This document shows, one piece after another, positions 56,624 to 63,890 of a stretch of DNA of 64,000 nt. Numbering within the stretch: position 1 is the stretch's first letter; the number at the start of each line of letters is the position of its first letter. Source of the DNA: Actinomadura nitritigenes (GTDB taxonomy: Bacteria; Actinomycetota; Actinomycetes; Streptosporangiales; Streptosporangiaceae); contig NZ_JAGEOK010000038.1 in NCBI RefSeq assembly GCF_017573545.1, forward strand, positions 37,407-101,406, read 5' to 3'. Position numbers and translations under genes: made by a program. The notes under the pieces were generated by a model. The model searched no databases, had not been told where the DNA came from, and saw only the letters and a program-made list of their open reading frames with translations.

Positions 56624-57571
56624 ATGAGTCGGGCCGAGACCACCAAGACCGTCCTCGTCGCGGGGGCGGCGAACCTCCTCCTCGCCATCGCCAAACTGAT
56701 CGCCGGGTCGCTCGCCGGATCGAGCGCGATGCTCGCCGAGGGCGCGCACTCCGTCGCCGACACCCTCAACCAGGGGTTCCTGTTCACCTCGCTGCGGCGC
56801 AGCGCCCGCCCGCCCGACCGCCGCCACCCGTTCGGCTACGGCAACGAGCGCTACTTCTGGTCGCTGCTCGCCGCGTTCGGCATCTTCGTCGCCGGCGGCG
56901 GCTTCTCCATCTTCGAGGGCGTCCTCACGATGAGCGGGCACGGCGGCTCAGCGGGCGACGTGTGGCTCGCCTACGGCGTCCTCGCCCTCGGCGCGGTGCT
57001 GGAGGGGACGTCCTGGGTCCGCGCGTTCACGCAGGCGCGCCGCGAGACCCGCGAGAACGGCCGCGACATCGTCGACCACGTCCGCCGGTCGCCCGACGTC
57101 ACCTTCAAGGCCGCGCTGTTCGAGGACACCGCCGCCATGATCGGCCTCGCGTTCGCCGCCGCCGGTCTCGTCCTGCGGCAGCTCACCGGCTCGGAGTTCT
57201 GGGACGGCCTCGCCTCCGTCCTGATCGGCCTGCTGCTCGTCGCCGTCGCGTTCGTGCTCGGCCGCGACAGCATGGGCCTGATCATCGGCCGGGCCGCCGA
57301 CCCCGCCGCGCAGCGGGAGATCCGCGCCGAGATCGCCGCGGCGCCCGGCGTCACCGGCGTCGACGACCTGCTCACGATGCACTTCGGCCCGGACGAGCTG
57401 CTCGTCGCCGCCCGGGTCAACTTCTCCGACGCCATCAGCGCCGACCAGGCCGAGGACGTCGCCGGCGAGATCGACCGCCGGCTGAAGGAGCGCGTCCCGA
57501 TCGTCCGGCACGTCTTCCTCGACCCCACCCAGCGCACGCCCACCCGGCCCGCCGCCGACGAGCCCGCGTGA
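56624..57571 (+). CDS. Cation diffusion facilitator transporter
   Basis: A 315-residue CDF metal exporter with six helices and a cytoplasmic C-terminal domain. The helix 2 metal site is MLAEGAHSVADTLNQGFLFT (H-x-x-x-D); the helix 5 region is KAALFEDTAAMIGLAFAAAG, the E-D-x-A-A variant of the SLC30A9-like subgroup rather than H-x-x-x-D. The C-terminal domain (DDLLTMHFGPDELLVAARVN) is standard. Export of Zn, Co, Mn or Fe is likely. ATG at 56624 is the conserved start; a GTG at 56528 would add 32 unconserved residues. Confidence 0.92.
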   Translation: MSRAETTKTVLVAGAANLLLAIAKLIAGSLAGSSAMLAEGAHSVADTLNQGFLFTSLRRSARPPDRRHPFGYGNERYFWSLLAAFGIFVAGGGFSIFEGVLTMSGHGGSAGDVWLAYGVLALGAVLEGTSWVRAFTQARRETRENGRDIVDHVRRSPDVTFKAALFEDTAAMIGLAFAAAGLVLRQLTGSEFWDGLASVLIGLLLVAVAFVLGRDSMGLIIGRAADPAAQREIRAEIAAAPGVTGVDDLLTMHFGPDELLVAARVNFSDAISADQAEDVAGEIDRRLKERVPIVRHVFLDPTQRTPTRPAADEPA

Positions 57572-57600
57572 TCAAGACCACCCCCGGGGTAACGTCTCAC

Positions 57601-57624
57601 AGGGCGGACCCACCTGTCCGCCCT
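57601..57624 (+). terminator. Hairpin after the CDF gene
   Basis: AGGGCGGAC (57601-57609), 6-base loop, GTCCGCCCT (57616-57624): a perfect 9-bp stem 30 bases after the CDF stop and ahead of the riboswitch leader. Confidence 0.8.
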
Positions 57625-57691
57625 CCGGTCACGTCATGTAAAGTTCGCATACGAGTTGAAAGCGCTCGTTCGCTTGCTCGCGCTCGAGCTC

Positions 57692-57722
57692 GACAACGGA
57701 ATACCGCTCATCCAGAGGGGTG
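57692..57722 (+). repeat. First copy of the duplicated riboswitch 5' strand
   Basis: Thirty-one bases beginning GACAACGGAATACCGCTC recur at 57770-57800 with a single mismatch, 78 bases later. The second copy is the 5' part of the SAM-I aptamer; the first is followed by unrelated sequence (including GGCCCGACGGGCC) and is not a complete aptamer. Confidence 0.9.
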
Positions 57723-57769
57723 CAGGAAGCACAGTGGCCCGACGGGCCGGTCTTCCAGCTCAGCCCCCT

Positions 57770-57930
57770 GACAACTGAATACCGCTCATCCAGAGGGGTG
57801 GAGGGACCGGCCCTGCGAAGCCCCGGCAACCACCCGGCTGAGGCGCACTCGCGATCCTGCGAGGCCGGCCGGGAGATGGTGCCAACTCCGGCCTGCGACC
57901 AAGGTGGCGCAGGGAAGATGGGGAGAAAGG
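57770..57930 (+). promoter_or_regulatory. SAM-I (S-box) riboswitch controlling thrC
   Basis: The core matches the S-box class: CTCATCCAGAGGGGTGGAGG, then GGACCGGCCCTGCGAAGC, CCCGGCAACC, a variable P3 arm, AAGGTGGC and GAAGATGGGG. P1 can form between CTCATC (57785-57790) and GATGGG (57917-57922). The 3' P1 strand directly abuts GGAGAAAGG (57922-57930), the ribosome-binding region of thrC (ATG at 57941), so SAM binding probably blocks translation; no intrinsic terminator is seen in between. An upstream copy of the 5' strand lies at 57692-57722. Confidence 0.88.
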
Positions 57931-57940
57931 CCTCGCCCTC

Positions 57941-59185
57941 ATGGCACTTACGCCTGCCACGGACCTCGGACCCGCTACCGCCCTCGTCTGCCGCGAATGC
58001 GGCTCGAAGCGCGATCTCGGCCCCTTCTACGCGTGCGAGGAGTGTTTCGGCCCGCTGGAGATCGCGTACGACTTCGGCGGGATCACCCGGGCCGCCATCG
58101 AATCCGGTCCGCGCAACATCTGGCGCTACCGCGGGCTGCTGCCCGTCCCGTCGACCGTCGCCGACACCCCGAACACCGAGCCCGGCCTGACCCGGCTCGT
58201 CCGCGCCGACAACCTCGCCGAGAGCCTCGGCCTGCAGCGCCTGTGGGTGAAGGACGACAGCGGCAACCCGACCCACTCCTTCAAGGACCGCGTCGTCGCG
58301 GTGGCGCTCGCCGCCGCCCGCGAGCTCGGCTTCAAGGTGCTGGCCTGCCCGTCCACCGGCAACCTCGCCAACGCGGTCGCCGCCGCGGCGGCCCGCGCCG
58401 GGATCCGCAGCGCCGTGTTCGTCCCGTCGAACCTCGAGTCGCAGAAGATCATCACGACGGCCGTGTACGGCGGGACGTTCGTCACCGTCGACGGCAACTA
58501 CGACGACGTGAACCGGCTCGCGTCCGAGATCGCCGGCGAGCAGGACGACTGGGCGTTCGTCAACGTCAACGTCCGCCCGTACTACGCCGAGGGCTCCAAG
58601 ACGCTCGGCTACGAGATCGCCGAGCAGCTCGGCTGGCGGCTGCCCGACCAGATCGTGGTGCCGGTCGCGTCCGGCTCCCAGCTCACCAAGATCGACAAGG
58701 CGTTCCAGGAGCTGATCAAGCTCGGCCTGGTCGAGGACAAGCCGTACCGCGTGTTCGGCGCCCAGGCCGCCGGCTGCGACCCCGTGTCCGCCGCGTTCAA
58801 GGCGGGCCACGACGTCGTCCGCCCGGTCAAGCCCGACACCATCGCCAAGTCGCTGGCCATCGGCAACCCCGCCGACGGCCCCTACGTGCTGGACGTGGCG
58901 CGCCGCACCGGCGGCGCCGTCGAGGACGTCACCGACGAGCAGGTCGTCGAGGGCATCCGGCTGCTCGCCCGCACCGAGGGCATTTTCGGCGAGACCGCCG
59001 GCGGCGTCACCGTCGGCTGCCTGCGCAAGCTCGTCGACGCCGGCACCCTCGACCCGGCCGCCGAAACCGTGATCATCAACTCCGGGGACGGGCTCAAGAC
59101 GCTGGACGCCGTCGCGCCCGTCGCCAAGCCGAGCGCCAACATCGCCCCGACGCTGGAGGCGTTCCGCGCCGCCGGCCTCGCCTGA
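57941..59185 (+). CDS. thrC: Threonine synthase
   Basis: A 414-residue PLP enzyme (EC 4.2.3.1) converting O-phosphohomoserine to threonine. A small N-terminal zinc-ribbon-like part (VCRECGSKRDLGPFYACEEC) precedes the fold-II PLP domain with the Schiff-base Lys in NPTHSFKDRVVAVAL, the phosphate loop GSGSQ-like VASGSQLTK, and GIFGETAGGVTVGCL. ATG at 57941 is controlled by the SAM-I riboswitch, tying the threonine branch to methionine/SAM status. The sulfur-carrier gene follows 20 bases downstream. Confidence 0.95.
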   Translation: MALTPATDLGPATALVCRECGSKRDLGPFYACEECFGPLEIAYDFGGITRAAIESGPRNIWRYRGLLPVPSTVADTPNTEPGLTRLVRADNLAESLGLQRLWVKDDSGNPTHSFKDRVVAVALAAARELGFKVLACPSTGNLANAVAAAAARAGIRSAVFVPSNLESQKIITTAVYGGTFVTVDGNYDDVNRLASEIAGEQDDWAFVNVNVRPYYAEGSKTLGYEIAEQLGWRLPDQIVVPVASGSQLTKIDKAFQELIKLGLVEDKPYRVFGAQAAGCDPVSAAFKAGHDVVRPVKPDTIAKSLAIGNPADGPYVLDVARRTGGAVEDVTDEQVVEGIRLLARTEGIFGETAGGVTVGCLRKLVDAGTLDPAAETVIINSGDGLKTLDAVAPVAKPSANIAPTLEAFRAAGLA

Positions 59186-59205
59186 GAACGAGAAGGAGCC
59201 AGCAC

Positions 59206-59484
59206 ATGAGCAGCGTGTCCGTCCGCATCCCGACGATCCTGCGGACCTACACCGGCGGCGAGGCGGAGGTGAAGGCGGAGGGCGCGACCCTCCGCGCCGT
59301 GGTCGCCGACCTGGAGGCCAGCTACACCGGCATCGCGGCCCGCATCCTGGACGACGCCGGCAAGATCCGCCGGTTCGTCAACGTCTACGTCGGCGACGAG
59401 GACGTCCGGTTCGCCGAGGGCCTCGACACCGCGACCCCCGCGGGAACCCAGATCTCGATCATCCCCGCGGTCGCGGGCGGCTGA
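59206..59484 (+). CDS. MoaD/ThiS-like sulfur carrier (CysO-like)
   Basis: A 92-residue beta-grasp protein: SVSVRIPTILRTYTGGEAEV, then FVNVYVGDEDVRFAEGLDT, ending IPAVAGG. The C-terminal Gly-Gly is the site of thiocarboxylation in MoaD/ThiS/CysO proteins. Position after thrC matches CysO-like proteins that supply sulfur for cysteine synthesis with CysM; cysM and mec are not in the window. ATG at 59206 has GAAGGAG. It shares the SAM-riboswitch transcript. Confidence 0.9.
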   Translation: MSSVSVRIPTILRTYTGGEAEVKAEGATLRAVVADLEASYTGIAARILDDAGKIRRFVNVYVGDEDVRFAEGLDTATPAGTQISIIPAVAGG

Positions 59485-59532
59485 CCGCCACCGGCCATCC
59501 GTCCTCCGTCCCCGGGCACCGTCGCGGCCGCC

Positions 59533-59572
59533 GGGTGGGGTCGATCCCGATCATGCCGGGTCGACCCCGCCC
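59533..59572 (+). promoter_or_regulatory. Long hairpin between the sulfur-carrier gene and cspA
   Basis: GGGTGGGGTCGA (59533-59544) pairs with TCGACCCCGCCC (59561-59572), one G-U included; the 16-base loop can extend the stem by CCCG/CGGG. It may end the thrC transcript or be part of a long (177-base) cspA leader. Confidence 0.6.
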
Positions 59573-59661
59573 GCGGCGCGGCGCCGCGGAGACGCGGATG
59601 ATCCGCGGTCCCCGCGGTAGCAGGGGCGGGGGCCGGGGCACGGTCGAACGGCGGGCCGGGA

Positions 59662-59862
59662 ATGGCGCAGGGCACGGTCAAGTGGTTCAACGCCGAGAAG
59701 GGGTACGGCTTCATCGCCGTCGACGGAGGCCGTGACGTCTTCGTCCACCATTCGGCGATCCAGATGGACGGCTACCGCACCCTCGAACAGGGCCGGCGCG
59801 TCGAGTTCGAGATCACCCAGAGCGACCGAGGCCCCCAGGCCGACGCCGTCCGCCCCCTCTGA
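59662..59862 (+). CDS. cspA: Cold-shock protein CspA
   Basis: A 66-residue cold-shock-domain RNA chaperone: GTVKWFNAEKGYGFIAVDGG includes RNP1 (KGYGFI), and DVFVHHSAI is RNP2. It melts RNA structure during cold or general growth. ATG at 59662 has only a weak CGGG ribosome site, in keeping with leader-controlled cold-shock genes. It sits between thrC-moaD and groEL, a conserved actinobacterial order. Confidence 0.95.
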   Translation: MAQGTVKWFNAEKGYGFIAVDGGRDVFVHHSAIQMDGYRTLEQGRRVEFEITQSDRGPQADAVRPL

Positions 59863-60014
59863 CCCGCGCGCTCCAGGCAATTGCGGGCACGGCGCGGAGG
59901 GATACGGTCAAGGTCCGGCTTTCCTGCTCAGACCACTGCCCCGCCTCAGTGATCCATGACGCAGGCGAGGCTCAGCAGTCGACGACGTGGCGGAGCAGGC
60001 CCGGCCTTCCGTCC

Positions 60015-60310
60015 ATGACGTTCGGGCGGTCGAACGCCACCTGGCCATTGGCCTCGCTGAGGCTGAGCCATTCCGGGCTCGTTCTGAGCGCCGTCCGCAA
60101 GCGATTCTTCATGACGCCGGCCGATGCGGCCGCGGTCTATCCCTGCGTGAGATTTCCGCTCGCCAAAGGGATCGGAATCGAAACACGTGACGGCCAGGCA
60201 CTCGCCGGCGCGTGGGCCCGATCGGATCCGCGAGTCGCCGGTTCACCCCGCGCGGCGTCTTGCTGCTGGCGGCGTCCTGCGCCGATGAGCTCCGCCGCTA
60301 CGCCACCGGC
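60015..60310 (+). pseudogene. Broken PH-like hypothetical gene
   Basis: The first frame reads MTFGRSNATWPLASLRLSHS and ADAAAVYPCVRFPLAKGIGI, a pattern seen in small actinobacterial PH-like proteins (NATWPL, then VxxVYPxRG, then GVGF). After about 60205 the reading continues in another frame as SRRFTPRGVLLLAASCADEL RRYATGG, which resembles the usual end of such proteins. A single frameshift near 60190-60215 would explain both. The rest of the 59863-60462 gap shows nothing further. Confidence 0.5.
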
Positions 60311-60462
60311 GGCGCGGGCGTACGGCTCTGCGGCATACCGGCGCAGGACTGCGCGCAACGGGGCACGTCGACACATGTCCGGTGGCGAGTCGCGGCCTTA
60401 GGTGCAGGTCAGGACGAGTCCGGACAAGTCGATGAAGACGAGTGCGGCGAGGCTGTGCGGCG

Positions 60463-60523
60463 CTTGCACTCGAGGGGGTAGAGTGCTAAAAAACGGTTGG
60501 CACTCTACTGTGGAGAGTGACAG
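60463..60523 (+). promoter_or_regulatory. Two CIRCE elements and groEL promoter
   Basis: CTTGCACTC-N9-GAGTGCTAA (60463-60489) and TTGGCACTC-N9-GAGTGACAG (60497-60523) are both close to the CIRCE consensus TTAGCACTC-N9-GAGTGCTAA, the HrcA heat-shock repressor site. TTGCAC (60465-60470), 16 bases, TAAAAA (60487-60492) gives a promoter whose -35 and -10 lie in the arms of the first element. Confidence 0.9.
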
Positions 60524-60654
60524 CTTCACAGTCTGGGTCGGGGCGACGAGGCCCCAGTCCGGTGGCGGAATGGCAGCCGCCGGGCGCGGGGCCGTCCGTC
60601 GCGGGCGTCGGCTCGATCCTTTAAGCCACCTTGTTCCGGGAGGACTAGGAGCCT

Positions 60655-62283
60655 ATGGCTGCAAAGATGATCGCGTTCGACGAGGAGGCCCGGCGCGGCC
60701 TCGAGCGCGGCATGAACCAGCTCGCCGACGCCGTGAAGGTGACCCTCGGTCCCAAGGGCCGCAACGTCGTGCTGGAGAAGAAGTGGGGCGCCCCCACGAT
60801 CACCAACGACGGTGTGTCGATCGCCAAGGAGATCGAGCTCGAGGACGCCTGGGAGAAGATCGGCGCGGAGCTCGTCAAGGAAGTAGCGAAGAAGACCGAC
60901 GACGTCGCCGGTGACGGCACGACGACGGCGACCGTGCTGGCCCAGGCGCTGGTCCGCGAGGGCCTGCGCAACGTCGCCGCCGGCGCCAACCCGATGTCGC
61001 TGAAGCGCGGCATCGAGGCCGCGGTCGAGCGGGTCAGCGAGGAGCTGTCCAAGCTGGCCAAGGACGTGGAGACCAAGGAGCAGATCGCCTCCACGGCGTC
61101 CATCTCCGCGGGCGACCCGCAGATCGGCGAGATGATCGCCGAGGCGATGGACAAGGTCGGCAAGGAAGGCGTCATCACGGTCGAGGAGAGCCAGACCTTC
61201 GGTCTGGAGCTCGAGCTGACCGAGGGCATGCGCTTCGACAAGGGCTACATCTCGCACTACTTCGTGACCGACCCCGAGCGGATGGAGGCGGTCCTCGAGG
61301 ACCCGTACATCCTGATCGTTCAGGGCAAGGCGTCGGCCAACAAGGACCTGCTGCCCGTCCTCGAGGGCGTCATGCAGTCCGGCAAGCCGCTCCTGATCAT
61401 CGCGGAGGACGTCGAGGGCGAGGCCCTGGCGACCCTGGTCGTCAACAAGATCCGCGGCATCTTCAAGTCCGTGGCCGTGAAGGCCCCGGGCTTCGGCGAC
61501 CGCCGCAAGGCCATGCTCGGCGACATCGCCACGCTGACCGGCGGCCAGGTCATCAGCGAGGACGTGGGTCTCAAGCTGGAGAACACCACGACCGACATGC
61601 TGGGCCGCGCCCGCAAGGTCGTCATCACCAAGGACGAGACCACCATCGTGGACGGCGCCGGTGACGCCAACGAGATCGCGGGCCGGGTCAACCAGATCCG
61701 CACCGAGATCGACAACACCGACTCCGACTACGACCGCGAGAAGCTCCAGGAGCGCCTGGCCAAGCTCGCGGGCGGTGTCGCGGTCATCAAGGCCGGCGCC
61801 GCGACGGAGGTCGAGCTCAAGGAGCGCAAGCACCGCATCGAGGACGCCGTCCGCAACGCGAAGGCCGCGGTCGAGGAGGGCATCGTCCCCGGCGGTGGCG
61901 TCGCGCTGCTGCAGGCCGGCACCAAGGCGTTCGACAAGCTGGAGCTCGTGGGCGACGAGGCCACCGGTGCCAACATCGTCAAGCGCGCTCTGGAGGAGCC
62001 GCTGAAGCAGATCGCCGTGAACGCCGGCCTCGAGGGCGGCGTCGTGGTGGAGAAGGTCCGCAACCTGACCCCGGGTGAGGGCCTGAACGCCGCGACCGGC
62101 GAGTACGTCAACATGTTCGACTCCGGGATCCTCGACCCGGCCAAGGTGACCCGGTCCGCGCTGCAGAACGCCTCGTCGATCGCCGCGCTGTTCCTGACCA
62201 CCGAGGCCGTCATCGCCGAGAAGCCCGAGAAGAACCCGGCCCCGGCGGGCGGCATGCCCGACGCCGGCGGCATGGACTTCTGA
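60655..62283 (+). CDS. groEL: 60 kDa chaperonin GroEL
   Basis: A 542-residue chaperonin subunit. Signatures: VKVTLGPKGRNVVLEKKWGA, DDVAGDGTTTATVLAQALVR (ATP site), AAVEEGIVPGGGVALLQAG and ATGEYVNMFDSGILDPAKVT. The C-terminus is GGMPDAGGMDF, with Gly/Met but not the His-rich end of some actinobacterial copies. No groES precedes it, so this is probably the stand-alone second groEL (groEL2 type). ATG at 60655 has GGGAGGACTAGGAG upstream; the promoter carries two CIRCE sites, so it is repressed by HrcA. Confidence 0.97.
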   Translation: MAAKMIAFDEEARRGLERGMNQLADAVKVTLGPKGRNVVLEKKWGAPTITNDGVSIAKEIELEDAWEKIGAELVKEVAKKTDDVAGDGTTTATVLAQALVREGLRNVAAGANPMSLKRGIEAAVERVSEELSKLAKDVETKEQIASTASISAGDPQIGEMIAEAMDKVGKEGVITVEESQTFGLELELTEGMRFDKGYISHYFVTDPERMEAVLEDPYILIVQGKASANKDLLPVLEGVMQSGKPLLIIAEDVEGEALATLVVNKIRGIFKSVAVKAPGFGDRRKAMLGDIATLTGGQVISEDVGLKLENTTTDMLGRARKVVITKDETTIVDGAGDANEIAGRVNQIRTEIDNTDSDYDREKLQERLAKLAGGVAVIKAGAATEVELKERKHRIEDAVRNAKAAVEEGIVPGGGVALLQAGTKAFDKLELVGDEATGANIVKRALEEPLKQIAVNAGLEGGVVVEKVRNLTPGEGLNAATGEYVNMFDSGILDPAKVTRSALQNASSIAALFLTTEAVIAEKPEKNPAPAGGMPDAGGMDF

Positions 62284-62352
62284 TCGAGCCCATGACCCGG
62301 ACGATCGGGACCGGCTGACCGTACCGGCGGCCTCACGATCGTGTGGTGACCC

Positions 62353-62382
62353 AAGGGGCGGTTCCTTCGGGAACCGCCCCTT
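62353..62382 (+). terminator. groEL terminator
   Basis: AAGGGGCGGTTCC (62353-62365), TTCG loop, GGAACCGCCCCTT (62370-62382): a perfect 13-bp stem with a stable tetraloop 70 bases after groEL. The rest of the 406-base gap (62284-62689) shows no gene. Confidence 0.92.
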
Positions 62383-62689
62383 TCGGCATCTCCGAAGGCG
62401 GCCTCGTGGACACGGCCGCTTCGGGAACGCGGGGGCCGCCCCCGGCCGTTCGAACAGCGGGAGCGGTCTCCCGGCCGACAGGAGATGCTTTCCGCGCGGA
62501 GCCGAACGGAGAACGGGTGTGCAGGTGAGCGGCATCGGCAGCGGCGCCCGCCCGTACGGTCCGTCCCGGACGGCTTCCCCTGAGGGGCCGGTGTTGGCAG
62601 GATCGCCGCTTGGACGGCGCGTCCCGCATGCGCTGCCCGACCGATCCGGCGGACGGCCCGCGCGAGCGGCCGATGAGGCAGGAGAACGC

Positions 62690-63280
62690 GTGAGCGAAGT
62701 GTTCAGCTCCCCGGTGCTCAAGGTGGAACAGCCGCGCAGGGGCCCGTTCGCCAAATCGAGGTACCGGGTCCTCGACCGCGACGGCACCGTCCTGGCCGTC
62801 GCCGGCGAGACGGGCGAGAAGGGGCGCGCGGAGACGCTGCGGACGCTCTTCCCCGGCAAGTCCGACCTCGACGCCCACGTGGTGCTGCTGACCACCCCGA
62901 GCGGCGAACCGCTCTACGTGGTGGACAAGCGGCGGGGGCGCGAGCTGACGGAGGTCCACGGCTCCGAGGGGGAACTCGTCGGCTCGTTCGTCACCGAGCG
63001 CGTCGGCCGCCGGTACGTCCTCCGGGACGCGGAGGGCGGCAGGCTCGGCACGATCGCGGTGGACCTGCCGCGCAACAACTTCGAGGTGATGGACACCGAC
63101 GGCGGCAAGGTGGCGCACGTCCGCAAGAAGTGGGCGGGCCTCGCCACCCATCTGCTGACCACGGCGGACAAGTACGACGTCGAGATCTTCGACCCGGTCC
63201 GGGAGCCGCTGCGCACGATGGCGGTGATGACGGCCATCGTCATGGACCTGAACCTGCACGAGTCGAAGGACATCACCTGA
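62690..63280 (+). CDS. LURP-one/scramblase-like protein
   Basis: A 196-residue protein of the LURP-one-related/phospholipid-scramblase-like fold: SEVFSSPVLKVEQPRRGPFA, repeated beta strands such as YRVLDRDGTVLAVAGE, LYVVDKRRGRELTEV and FEVMDTDGGKVAHVRKKWAG, and a final hydrophobic helix AVMTAIVMDLNL. A 12-stranded barrel enclosing a C-terminal helix is typical. Function is unknown. The start is GTG at 62690 with AGGAGA; longer upstream starts add unconserved sequence. Confidence 0.83.
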   Translation: MSEVFSSPVLKVEQPRRGPFAKSRYRVLDRDGTVLAVAGETGEKGRAETLRTLFPGKSDLDAHVVLLTTPSGEPLYVVDKRRGRELTEVHGSEGELVGSFVTERVGRRYVLRDAEGGRLGTIAVDLPRNNFEVMDTDGGKVAHVRKKWAGLATHLLTTADKYDVEIFDPVREPLRTMAVMTAIVMDLNLHESKDIT

Positions 63281-63440
63281 CGGACGTCCGCACGCGGCTG
63301 TAGCTCGCGCGGACGCGCATGCGGACGTGTGGCGGCCTCCTCGGGTGACCGCCGCCGGCGAAGCCGAGGGCGCCGTCCAATCCGGTCGAGCGCTCTGGCG
63401 GCGCGTCGGCAACGAAAATTTTCTGCCGGAGGGAACGAGT

Positions 63441-63468
63441 GGAATGCCCCTTTCGACAGGGGCGTTCC
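63441..63468 (+). terminator. Hairpin before the rRNA operon
   Basis: GGAATGCCCCT (63441-63451), 6-base loop, AGGGGCGTTCC (63458-63468), one G-U pair. It lies 160 bases after the LURP-one gene and before the rRNA promoters. An additional dyad ACGTCCGCA/TGCGGACGT (63284-63328) is closer to the stop codon. Confidence 0.6.
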
Positions 63469-63556
63469 GCGACAAACCTCAAGGTCAGACGGGTGTGGCC
63501 GGGGACGTGCGCGCCTGAGACGTCCGAACCGTCCCAGGCGATTGCCGCGAGCCGGT

Positions 63557-63585
63557 TTGACGTCGGCGGACGGTGGGCATACTGT
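63557..63585 (+). promoter_or_regulatory. rRNA operon promoter P1
   Basis: TTGACG (63557-63562), 17 bases, TACTGT (63580-63585). It is the first of three promoter-like elements in the 720-base gene-free region ahead of the rRNA operon. Confidence 0.65.
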
Positions 63586-63657
63586 TCACTTCGCCCCACA
63601 GGGGAGCGGGACGCCGGAAGGCGGCCGGCCCGATGGGGAAACCACCACTCAGCAGCC

Positions 63658-63676
63658 GACACGGCTTCGCCGTGTC
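63658..63676 (+). promoter_or_regulatory. Hairpin between rRNA promoters
   Basis: GACACGGC (63658-63665), loop TTC, GCCGTGTC (63669-63676): a perfect 8-bp stem between P1 and P2; it may pause or end P1 transcripts. Confidence 0.45.
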
Positions 63677-63710
63677 AGCCGTGCAGTGATGGCGTCGGTA
63701 AGGCCCGATT

Positions 63711-63738
63711 TTGCAAATCGAGCCGGATCTGATGAAAT
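63711..63738 (+). promoter_or_regulatory. rRNA operon promoter P2
   Basis: TTGCAA (63711-63716), 16 bases, TGAAAT (63733-63738). The spacer contains GAGCCGGATCTGAT, nearly the same as in P3. Confidence 0.6.
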
Positions 63739-63800
63739 GGCAACACCGCCCGAAAGGGACGCGCAAGCGGACCGGAAAGGCAATCGGAAAAGCCCGGAAA

Positions 63801-63828
63801 TTGACACTCCGAGCGGATCTGATAAAGT
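63801..63828 (+). promoter_or_regulatory. rRNA operon promoter P3
   Basis: TTGACA (63801-63806), 16 bases, TAAAGT (63823-63828): the closest match to consensus in the region. It shares GGATCTGAT in the spacer with P2, exactly 90 bases apart. CarD, encoded in this window, is expected to act here. Confidence 0.8.
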
Positions 63829-63890
63829 AAGAGCAGTCGCCCCGGGGCGGGAAACGCGAGAGCGGGTCCAGCACGGTGGGTGTCCGTTTC

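Noticed and set aside
57692..57769. A second complete SAM riboswitch in tandem
   Set aside because: Only the first 31 bases are repeated; the conserved GGCAACC core and 3' strand are missing, so it is not a full aptamer.
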